A DNA stretch of 37,322 nt from Nemertoderma westbladi (taxonomy: Eukaryota; Xenacoelomorpha; Nemertodermatida; Nemertodermatidae). The stretch is from NCBI GenBank assembly GCA_032718475.1, contig JAUCBJ010001143.1:1-37322 (forward strand), written 5' to 3'. The notes below the pieces were generated by a model. The model was not told the DNA's origin. It searched no databases and saw only the letters and a program-made list of their open reading frames with translations. The translations under genes and the position numbers were made by a program. The first letter of the stretch is position 1, and each line of letters begins with the position of its first letter. Shown one piece after another: positions 29,266-37,322 of the stretch.

Positions 29266-30056
29266 TAAAAGTTTTGACTTTTCTTTTTAATCACCATGAT
29301 TTACTTGCCTTTTTCTTACTGGTTTTTATTATCTTTTTCTTCAATACCAGTTTTTAATTGCCTTTTTTTTCGCTATAGCTATAGTACTGTAGCTATGTTA
29401 AATCATGGAAACTGGGCTTTAGATTAGATAAATTAATTATTATGATTAATTAATAATTAGATTAGATTAATTTAAAGTACCACAAGAGTCACAAGACCAC
29501 GGTGGGTGGTCTGGGTGGTTGGGTGCTTTCCAGTGCACAATTCCACTGCTTCCAAACCACATAACTGGTGGCTTAACAGCCAAAGTACTGGCCTACTATG
29601 TACTGAACTGATATAGCATAGAAGCTACAGGTAGACAGGCCTATGTTTACAAAGTACTTATGCTTACACCTAAAATCAAAGCAATTAATTAATATAAATA
29701 CGGTTAGAGTATGCTACATTTGCTTCCTGCCTTGCAAAAACTATGAAGAAAAGTGGTCCGATCATGCGATTGATCTACATTCAGACCATTAGCTATCTAT
29801 ATATAAAATAACGCAATACCCAAACCCAGAACAGTAATAATGTACATAATATTGTTGTTGGTTTGCTTATAGGCAGTGCAGGCATAACATGTAACCAAAT
29901 GATAGCCAAGAGTTTAGCCAATCAATGAAGGCCGCTGTAAAAGCTATCTGCTGGTGAGTCATTAGTAGCAGAGTGGAATTATTTGGTGTAACCATCGAAA
30001 TTCATAGGCCCTTCATGAAGGTAGAGAAGTTAACTAATATTGGTTAGATGTCATAC
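29266..30056. repeat. Dispersed repeat, copy B
   Basis: Same orientation and order as copy A (7381-8686). The ~520-bp block 29536-30056 is highly similar to 8165-8686 with small indels, including an insertion near 29981. The sequence between the two blocks differs from copy A and is shorter. The copies are ~21 kb apart. Confidence 0.85.
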
Positions 30057-30404
30057 AGATGTCAAAACAGATATCATACTAGCCAATGGCTAGTAGCCAT
30101 TAGCCAACCAGACCAGACAAGCAGTCCTGACTGACTGACAGATACCAGACAGTAGGGATGCAACAGAGCTCCGGTTCCGGAAATCCGGAGCTCCGGCTAA
30201 ATTTTCTAGCTCTGGTTCCAGCTCCGGGCAAATCCATCCGGAGCCAATCCGGAGCTTCTGTTGTTAAAATTTCAATTAAAATAATTATTTTTTTAAATAG
30301 TATAAAAAACACAAGGGTCATAAACGCTGAATAGTGCCCTTTTCACACAATGGTGTCTGTAATATTAATGAAATCAATATCCTTGTTATGCAAATATTTG
30401 CAGT

Positions 30405-31375
30405 TTTACAAGGAGACAGCTTGAGCCCTTTCATGTTCGTAATTTTTATTTACGATATTGTGAAGTTTATACGTGATATTACCGTCAAGATTGGGGAATT
30501 ATTTATATTATTATTTGCGGATGATTTGCTATTTTATGGCGACTCCCGTGAGGTAGTGCAAGCTGGTTTAAATGCAACTGCTAATTGGGCCCGGGAAAAC
30601 GGTCTTGAAGTAAATCTTACAAAGACTTCCGTAATGAAATTTAGGAGAGGTGGCCGACTGTCCGCTCAGGATAAATTTTTCTACAACGGAAACGAGGTGA
30701 AAATAGAAAAGTCTTATAAATATTTGGGAGTCACATTTCAATCATCCTTGAAATTCACAAAGCGCATAAATATAATAGTCCAAATCACTTTCCACAATAC
30801 GGTCAATTCAGAAACCACATCTACTATCTATTAGCACAGCTAAAAAGCTTTTTTCCTTAAAAGTAACACCGATAGTTATGTATGGACTTCGCGAAATTTG
30901 GCCTTTCTTGTCAGTCAACAACCTTCATAGTATCGATAAAATCAAAGCTGCTTTCCTCAAAAGAGTACTTTCAGTTCACAAATCGTCTAGGAATCGGCTA
31001 GTTCACGCTCTCTGTGATTCGCGAAATCTTTCTATGGTACTTAAAGGTCAACTAAATTTAACAGACACTGATGTATTCAAAAAATACTCCGCTGAAGTAG
31101 AAGACAAAACTCGTGAAATCCCAGTAGAGTTCTGGAACAGTATCGCGTTCATAAATCGCAGTTGGACAATCGCAAATTGTCGTAAGAGGCACACCATAAC
31201 CCGCTTTGCTCTTCATGGTTTCCATTTCCGAATTTGTACATTCAGACCCACAGAATTTCATGAGGCGGGGAATGACTGTGTATGTAGTCTCTGCGGGAGG
31301 CCGGCGGACACTTACCATCTCCTTAGTTGCCCGAGCAACCACCACCCCCTTTCGTACTGGGCCAACAATCTCTGA
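30405..31375 (+). pseudogene. LINE 2 reverse transcriptase C-terminal part
   Basis: The first frame, to TAG 30832-30834, starts at VLQGDSLSPFMF (RT motif before the active site), then LLFADDLLFYGDS with the FADD active site and YKYLGVTF. A second frame takes over near 30811 and runs to TGA 31373-31375, with VTPIVMYGLREIW and a C-terminal CCHC-like motif CSLCGRPADTYHLLSCP, a common feature of non-LTR retrotransposon tails. One frameshift separates the halves. Everything upstream is lost by 5' truncation exactly at the target duplication. Confidence 0.88.
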
Positions 31376-31505
31376 TTTAAAATTGTTTTATAACTGTGTA
31401 AATATTTTATTATTTATGTATAGTATATTTGGATTTTACTGCTTGCTTGCTTAATGCTTATATAGTTTTACAATTGTACCATTATTTTGGTTTAATAAAT
31501 AACAC
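30405..31505 (+). mobile_element. 5'-truncated LINE 2, inside the hAT element
   Basis: Flanked by ATATTTGCAGT on both sides (30394-30404 and 31506-31516), an 11-bp target duplication. The copy starts within the RT domain and ends with a TTTAATAAATAACAC sequence containing a possible polyadenylation word. It belongs to a different LINE family from LINE 1 (FADD active site, LQGDSLSP motif). Confidence 0.88.
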
Positions 31506-32800
31506 ATATTTGCAGTAAAAACAGCAGTACGGTAAATATTCTTACGCTTAGCCTGCAATGGCTATCATCAAGTTTTTGATCCGAATATCCCCCAAAATCG
31601 GGAGAAAAAGAAGCACTTTTTCCCATAGGGAAATAAGTATCCCATAGGATTGAATTGAATTTAATTTTTTTCACGGAGAAAAAAGCAACATAATGAAAAT
31701 GAGAAAATGTGAAAATAATTTTGGTGGAATTTCTTAAATTGTATTACATGAATCAAAAGTGCATTGATGTAAAAAAAGTTAGCATGCAATTTCAGCAAAA
31801 TCCGTGCGCACACTCAAAAGTTATTGTAACTTTCAGTGTTTGCAAGAAATGTTTGGTTAGAGCGCCAAAACGCTAAACATTACAATACTAAAGCTAAAAA
31901 TTAAGCATTCAGAACGCCGATAAGTTGACATAATGTAACAAAATCACGTACACCATTGTGTTGAATGGACACTATTCATCGTTTATGACCCTTGTATATT
32001 TATGTAAGCCTCCATCGTTGCGATCACTCGGTACATAAATACACTCGGGTCTTAACTAACAGTGTGTCCCAGTTTTCCCACAATAAAGTAAATAGTATTT
32101 AGTATTATTATTTGGGTTCATCACAGTTAGCCATTAGGTGGTGCATTGTTGTGCAGCTGTCCTTAAGTTTCTCCCTTAGAATCAACATTTCGCTAAGTAT
32201 TTGCGTGGCGACAATGAAGAGATCTAATGACAGGACTTAATGACACAGGAATTATTGTCATTCAGAGTTAGACGAAATAATTTGGGAAAGGGGAATAAAA
32301 TACGCTCCTATTACCCAATGCAACATGCCGACCTCTAAAACAACATTAATTTAAGCCCAAACATTCGTCTGTCTGTATGCTGTACATTGGAATTATCAAT
32401 TCACCAAAGCTCCGGCTCTGGTTCCAGCCGGAGCTCACATTGTTACCCGGAGAAACCTCCGGGCTCCGGCTCCGGATAAAATTTTAGCTCTGTTGCATCC
32501 CTACCAGACAGGAAGCTAGATAAACAGTCAGACCTGACAGACACACAGCTAGACAACGTTAATATTTATAGAGATGTATTTTTATTTTCAGTTTGAGTCC
32601 GATCAATCGCCCTCAATCAATATTCAACTGCCGGCGACAGAAACGTATAGAGTGGACTCCCTGATCCAACCAAAGACTGGTTGATGTCTTCCGGGACGAG
32701 ATTAAGGGGGCAAGGATGCCTAGAAACAGCTATAAGATAGCGAAAGTTGGGCAGCTTTTCCAGGGAAGAGCAAAAAGCAAATATAGGCCCGTTTAAATAC

Positions 32801-32995
32801 TATAAAATAGTACCGGAAACGCTAACTTTCTTTATTTGTCAATAAAGACAGAATTCATCAGAAATACCACTGATTCCCTTTATATAATTATTAGAAGTTT
32901 CGCTGGCCTTCCAGAATGTTTCACAGTCCTATGATAGGGGTGATAGCCTAGTTTTCCAAGGTCGTTTCAGGTTGTCATCCTGGCAACTTCGGGCG
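32801..32995. repeat. ~180-bp direct repeat, copy 1
   Basis: Pairs with 33203-33374. Shared words in order: TATAAAATA, CTTTCTTTATTTGTCAATAA, ACCACTGATTCCC, CCTTCCAGAATGTT, CCTATGATAGGG and GGCAACTTCGGGCG. Contains short indels and an extra GAATTCATCA segment relative to copy 2. The spacing between the copies is ~400 bp. Confidence 0.88.
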
Positions 32996-33202
32996 TTGCA
33001 ATTTTGTGCTTGTAATTTAGTAATTTTGTGTAATATTTTTCAATGATTTGCATTTTTAATAAACCATAAATTTCTCAATCATTAATATTTTGATAAATCA
33101 TTGTCGACTTTTAATCGATCTTGTACTTTTGTAAAAATTGTGCTTTGTGTCCTTCCGTGTTAATTATTTTTGTTTGTTTCTGTAATGATATGATCAAAAC
33201 AT

Positions 33203-33374
33203 TATAAAATACCAACTTTCTTTATTTGTCAATAAAGAGCAGAAATACCACTGATTCCCTTTATATAACTATTAGAAGTTTCGTTGGCCTTCCAGAATGT
33301 TTACAGTCCTATGATAGGGAGGGGTGATAGTTTTCCAAGGTCGTTTCAGGTTGTCAACTTGGCAACTTCGGGCG
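33203..33374. repeat. ~180-bp direct repeat, copy 2
   Basis: Partner of 32801-32995 in the same orientation. The 207 bases between the copies are AT-rich with no gene. Two tandem diverged units or ends of a small element are possible. Confidence 0.88.
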
Positions 33375-33900
33375 TATCAATTAGGCAAATAGGCATTACC
33401 GACTGTGAAAACTGAAACTGTGAACGTCGTGATTTACGGAGCCTCCTCTGAAAGAAATTAGATGTAATTCTTAAAACTTTCTAAACTTTTTGTTTGAAAA
33501 ATTAAGATAATTAGTGACTTTCAAACATTGAGCCAGATGGACAGACGGACAATTCTCACAAACTAAATTCACAGACTACGTGGCTCGCCCCACAAACAGA
33601 TTAATTAATTAAACTATCGGTATGAAACACAATATGGTTAACTTCAAGTTGAAACACATGGTAGTATTGTTTACATCAAGGTACCATATGGTCATTGGCT
33701 TATTTTTTAAGTTTAGTCGTTTTTTAGGAATTGATTTGAATTTTTTTTGTTCACATTTAAATAATGACCTTTGTTATCCTGCATTTTGATGCCTGCTATA
33801 CGATTATAAGTTAAAAAGAAGCTTCATAACAGCTTTCCAAATAGTGACCATAATGGTTCGTGTTGGATACATGTATATATATTTATATATATATATACTA
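33375..33900. other. Upstream region of the intron-containing gene
   Basis: AT-rich, no repeat recognised except AT dinucleotide-like runs at 33871-33899, ending directly before the first ATG of the following gene. Confidence 0.35.
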
Positions 33901-36190
33901 ATGAAGGACTCAAAGGGTATTTATCGAGGTCACTGTAAAGATTGTACATCTGATGAATGTGATGATTATATTTTGCCAACAGACATTGGGATGACACAGA
34001 ATTGTGCCTATTGTGGTTGTCCTCCAACCAAACACAGTAAAACTGAAGAAAGTACTAGTACCGCCACAGATAATGTAAATACAGATCCCCCTAGCATTTC
34101 TAATGTGAGCCTTCAGTTGTAAGTTTACCAACAGCTGTCATTTCTAATCCTGTTGCAACATCGACACCGGGATTTTCTGATACACCTGCAACATCATCAA
34201 ATGTATTCCCAAGGTCCTTAAATTTTGTTCCATCCTCAGTTACCGGCACATCTGCTTGGGATTTAAGATCTGAATTAATAAAAACAACCGAAGGTCGGCT
34301 TTTACTAGAAATCCAGGGCAATTTGGGAGAAAAACAGCGCCGAAATCTAGTAAATATAGTGACATCGTTGATAAAAACCAGTAGCATTGTACCATACACT
34401 ATATTTGAAGTGGCCGCAGCAGAGATAGTTAAGTTGTTTCCAGCAGAAGAAACATCAACTTATTTTTTCCGCAAACCAGCTGTGAAAGTCATTAACGGTA
34501 TAGATGTTACAACTTCTGTTTCATGTGGCAAACTTTATAATAAGTATATTACCATCAACAAACGCATTAAAGCAACATTCAGTGAGTCTCCACCACCATC
34601 TCCATCAGCATCAACATGCAGTGGATCAACATCTAGAGGAGGAAGAAATATTCTTAACACCGATGTTGATATAATGTATACAGAAGTAGACGATCAGATG
34701 GTTCTTGTGTTCCTTCTTCTCCTGCCCGGTTTTGTGTTCCTTCTTCTCCTGCCCGGTTTTGTGTTCCTTCTCCTGCGGCACCATCGTTACGAGTTGCGGG
34801 AACGGAATAGTGATATGGTTGGAATCTATTATGTGTTGGACCTCAGCCTCGTCCTCGGCCTCGACCCCCCCACCATCGCCCACGACCTTGTCGTGGGTCC
34901 ATAATTTTAATTGTAGCATTAGGGCTATTGATATTTATATGGTCCATGATGGTCTAGGTATGCTTAATAATTAATTTGGTGCACACCACTTGTGTTTGTT
35001 TTTTTAAATAGAGCATTTTTGTTTTTTTAAATAGCGCATTTAGAGGAAAAGGAGCAGGTTACAGAGGCGGGCTTTTCTTACCAAAACAATAAACGATCCA
35101 TTTTACTGAAACCAGAACTGAGATCAAACCTTCGTCACCATGGATATTCTTGCGAACACCACAAAGTCACTTCTTTATATAGATTGGTTGTGTTATATCA
35201 GGGTGTATTTGATACTCATAGATATCCTTATCTTCTGGATAATAGAACGGCATATGAATGTGTTACTATTGATTTTCAATATTTAATGAATGTTAAAGTT
35301 CATCCAGGTGAGTCAAAAATAGTATATTATTATAATATATTTTGTTTAGTGCAATAATATATTACGGATTAAAGTTTTAAAGATTTTTTTAATACATATT
35401 TTAAAATTAAAATATATTAAACTTTATTAAACCCTTATATGTAAGTTTTCCATTCCACCCTCACCCCATCGGGCTGTTATTTAATTTAAATTTCCCATTT
35501 TCTCATCATTATCATATATTATAAATATAATAATGAGAAAATATAAATTATGCAAATATATATGAAAATATACAGAATAGTTTATACTTATTTATTATCT
35601 GGTTTATTCTTACAGATGTAAATTCGAATGTTCTGTTTGAAACAATATTTGAAACCTTTTGTAAGGATTTCATAGAATCGCTTCCTCGTGTTACATCAAC
35701 TACCAAGGGTACATCCACAGTATCTAATGATATTTGTCGTCGTGCTCTATTAGCATTACCGGGGAAGTTATGTAAAAATGTTACTGTGAGCCAGAAGAAA
35801 GGATCACGGAAAATTTGGCGACCTAGTAGCAAGGAATGTGGCAACTCATTCATTATGTTGGTAAAGGATGACGTTGAGATGGACACCAATGTTCTTGAAA
35901 TGTGCAATACCTACTTAGAAAAGGGTTTGCGTATAATCCCTTTCCTTGTCGCCTTTGAAAGTTCCGAAAGTTGTGTATCCATATTTAACGACTTTAGATT
36001 TCCAATGAACTCAATACTCAGGTGCTTAGATTTTGTTTTCAAATTAATTCATGTGAATAATCTTGAGTACCCTGTGGCTTCTTCAAACGTCTGGCTGTTT
36101 CTAGAACGTTGTTATGGAATTCCTCCAACAGAAACATCCGCCATTGTTTCTGCCTTTGCCTCAGATTACTTAAAGAAAACGAAAGTTTGA
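33901..36190 (+). CDS. SAMD3-like multi-exon gene (possibly damaged)
   Basis: Exon-like segments: (1) 33901 on, MKDSKGIYRGHC then CTSDECDDY and CAYCGCPPTKHSK, a compact Cys-rich module; (2) frame shift near 34105, then VISNPVATSTPGFSDTPATS and a helical body (GEKQRRNLVNIVTSLIKTSS, FPAEETSTYFF, CGKLYNKY) to about 34700; (3) a Ser/Pro-rich part whose frame is unclear, to a donor CTAG/GTATGC (34957/34958); (4) 35035-35307, HLEEKEQVTEAGFSY to NVKVHP; (5) 35616-36190, ending TGA. The intron 35308-35615 (CAG/GTGAGT to TTCTTACAG) is phase 1 and keeps the frame. The body resembles invertebrate SAMD3-like proteins of unknown function. The frameshift and unclear middle suggest a pseudogene or assembly error. 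Confidence 0.6.
34707..34770 (+). repeat. 27-bp tandem repeat in the Ser/Pro-rich part
   Basis: About 2.4 units of TGTGTTCCTTCTTCTCCTGC plus CCGGTTT. In the most protein-like frame it encodes CVPSSPARF repeats; in another frame it gives a spurious hydrophobic stretch that mimics membrane segments. Confidence 0.85.
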
Positions 36191-36589
36191 GATTCAAATA
36201 ATAAATATCATTTTAACTTTAGATTAGATTTAAGATTATTTTTTAATTTTATATTTTAACTCTTTATTCAGTACCTTACACCTTTTTCGTCTCCTATATA
36301 GGCCATCCCATCCTGGATGAGGTACTATCTAATTAACCCATTCAAACTGTGTCGGATGGTGTGCCGATCGATCAGCATTTCGATTTGAATCTGTTACTCC
36401 CTTTGTACTCGGGTTATACAAGAAGTGGCGGGCCGTCTCCAGAATTTACCCAGAGTTTGGTTTAACCGTAATAAAGGAAATGGATTTCGCATTCAATTGT
36501 ATTATCACTGTCATCATACAATCATAAGGGTTTTGGTTGGCTGCGCGTCATGTTTAAAAATGACTTATCGTAACATGTTGTCAAAGTTG
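36191..36589. other. 3' flank, no gene recognised
   Basis: AT-rich after the stop codon. The open frame at 36425-36631 (MAGRLQNLPRVWFNRNKGNG and on) runs into the 99-bp repeat and shows no motif, so it is not called as a gene. Confidence 0.4.
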
Positions 36590-36835
36590 GGTTCAGGTTT
36601 CATGCATCGTGTGTATAACGACTTATCATGAACCTCCCACTTTTCTTAATGATGTTCTAGAATGTGCTAGAACTGAGATCAAGTTTCTTGCACTGTGTAT
36701 AAAACAGTTTATCATGAAACATCTCACAGTCCTATTGTTTATGTCATTTTATTCATAATTGTTCTAGAACTAAGATCAAGTTTCATGCACCGTGTATAAA
36801 GCGATTTATCATGAAACATCCCATAGTCCTATTGT
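36590..36835. repeat. ~99-bp direct repeats, about 2.5-3 units
   Basis: The word GTGTATAA followed by TTATCATGAA recurs at about 36610, 36697 and 36795. The latter two are preceded by GAACTRAGATCAAGTTTC and followed by AGTCCTATTGTT. The first unit is most diverged. Confidence 0.8.
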
Positions 36836-36950
36836 TATTTGGGGACGGAAGTGATGTAAGGATAAATTATGTTAGCCTGTCAAGCTGAATATATGGCATA
36901 TTTTTAAAAACGTAATGGGGTCAGTGGTTAACGATATCGATTCATTCACG

Positions 36951-36994
36951 ATGTCGATATCATTCAGCATATCGACATGATCGATCGATCATGT
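36951..36994. repeat. Two adjacent perfect palindromes
   Basis: ATGTCGATAT (36951-36960) pairs with ATATCGACAT (36969-36978) across 8 bases, and overlapping its right arm is ACATGATCGATCGATCATGT (36975-36994), a perfect 20-bp palindrome. GATATCGAT words nearby (36930-36942) add to the inverted structure. Confidence 0.9.
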
Positions 36995-37035
36995 GATGTA
37001 CACCATAGAAATTATACAATCTTTATGTATATTGA

Positions 37036-37269
37036 TTGCCCAAATGGGCAAGTAATATTAATTCAACTGCCAAAACTAGCAAGTGATATAGATTATCTTG
37101 CCAAAACTGGCAAGTCATATTTAGAAACTTCCCAAACTGGCAAGTAATATAAATGCACTTGCCAAATGTGGCAAGTCATATTTATAAACTTGCCTAAACT
37201 GGCAAGTAATAGAAATGACTTGCCAAAACTGGCAAGTCATATTTATTAGCTTGCCCAAACTGGCAAGTA
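37036..37269. repeat. Array of eight hairpin-forming repeats
   Basis: Eight short inverted repeats of CTTGCCAAAACTGGCAAG type (arms CTTGCCA/TGGCAAG, with changes) are spaced about every 30-33 bases. The linkers are TCATATTTATAAA-like or TAATATAAATG-like and roughly alternate. The array ends 53 bases before the window edge. No leader, no cas-like gene and imperfect units: this is a eukaryotic satellite-like array, not a CRISPR. Confidence 0.9.
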
Positions 37270-37322
37270 TTGTAATAATGTATTAGTATTTGGTTTTGAT
37301 TTCTTTAGTAAAATTGTGCATT

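Larger units (their letters stand above)
30145..32511. mobile_element. Non-autonomous hAT-type element with 8-bp target duplication
   Basis: The 2351-bp element (30153-32503) begins TAGGGATGCAACAGAGCT and ends with its reverse complement. It is flanked by CCAGACAG on both sides (30145-30152, 32504-32511). The end sequence and 8-bp duplication fit hAT transposons. Inside the ends lie many CCGGAG/CTCCGG words as subterminal repeats, and a second pair of longer inverted arms (about 30308-30362 and 31950-32003, around GGGTCATAAACG). No transposase frame was found. A LINE sits at 30405-31505; without it the element would be about 1.24 kb. Confidence 0.9.

Noticed and set aside
33824-34131. Minus-strand ORFs opposite the Cys-rich exon
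   Set aside because: They are antisense shadows of the Cys-rich plus-strand exon, which has a regular zinc-binding-like Cys pattern.
34701-34800. Membrane protein with Leu-rich segments
   Set aside because: The hydrophobic repeat VFLLLLPGF is a frame artefact of a 27-bp tandem repeat whose more likely frame encodes CVPSSPARF.
37036-37269. CRISPR-like array
   Set aside because: Repeats are inverted and variable, linkers resemble one another, there are no cas genes, and the window is clearly eukaryotic.

Overview
This window is repeat-rich, AT-rich nuclear DNA from a eukaryote, most likely an invertebrate animal. The evidence is a gene with GT-AG spliceosomal introns, a tRNA-derived SINE family, 5'-truncated LINEs, Penelope-like elements with GIY-YIG endonuclease tails, animal-type Helitrons, a hAT element with an 8-bp target duplication, and several satellites and minisatellites. 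Nothing looks bacterial: there are no operons and no ribosome binding sites. The phylum cannot be resolved from the sequence.

Layout. 1-1077 is gene-free and is followed by a 5'-truncated SINE. 1161-5279 is a decayed Helitron with a DUF6570-like N-terminus, the Rep C-terminal Tyr motif and a nearly complete PIF1-type helicase; the HUH nuclease part is missing. It ends beside a perfect 63-bp inverted repeat. 5280-9150 holds only small ORFs, a 53-bp tandem duplication and copy A of a long dispersed repeat. 9157-11300 is a Penelope-like element split by a LINE flanked by ACAGA. A second Penelope tail follows at 11597-11713, enclosed by perfect 133-bp inverted repeats. 12.7-13.1 kb is a 22-bp minisatellite. 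14.3-16.2 kb (minus) is a second Helitron fragment, abutting a ~163-bp satellite array. 17.35-19.6 kb contains a ~600-bp near-identical direct duplication. 20.2-20.8 kb has a TA-flanked MITE and a full-length SINE.

21.7-28.8 kb is the least explained part. It has a Pro/His/Tyr-rich ORF, a pogo-like transposase scrap, three diverged copies of an SGNH-hydrolase-like domain on the plus strand, and between the first two a broken Gag-like coiled-coil gene on the minus strand. 29.3-30.1 kb is copy B of the dispersed repeat. 30145-32511 is a hAT-type element that itself contains a LINE with an 11-bp target duplication. 33.9-36.2 kb is the only intron-containing gene-like locus: a Cys-rich N-terminus and a body resembling SAMD3-like invertebrate proteins, with at least one frameshift. 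The window closes with ~99-bp repeats, nested palindromes and an eight-unit array of hairpin-forming repeats.

Almost every coding sequence is a mobile-element relic. The locus reads as layers of insertion: LINE into Penelope, LINE into hAT, and a SINE fragment against a Helitron. The best candidates for something undescribed are the SGNH/Gag-like cluster, the paired hairpin-GAAA motifs behind both Penelope tails, the 133-bp and 63-bp perfect inverted repeats, and the hairpin array at the right edge. All calls come from reading translations and repeats by eye; no database search was run.
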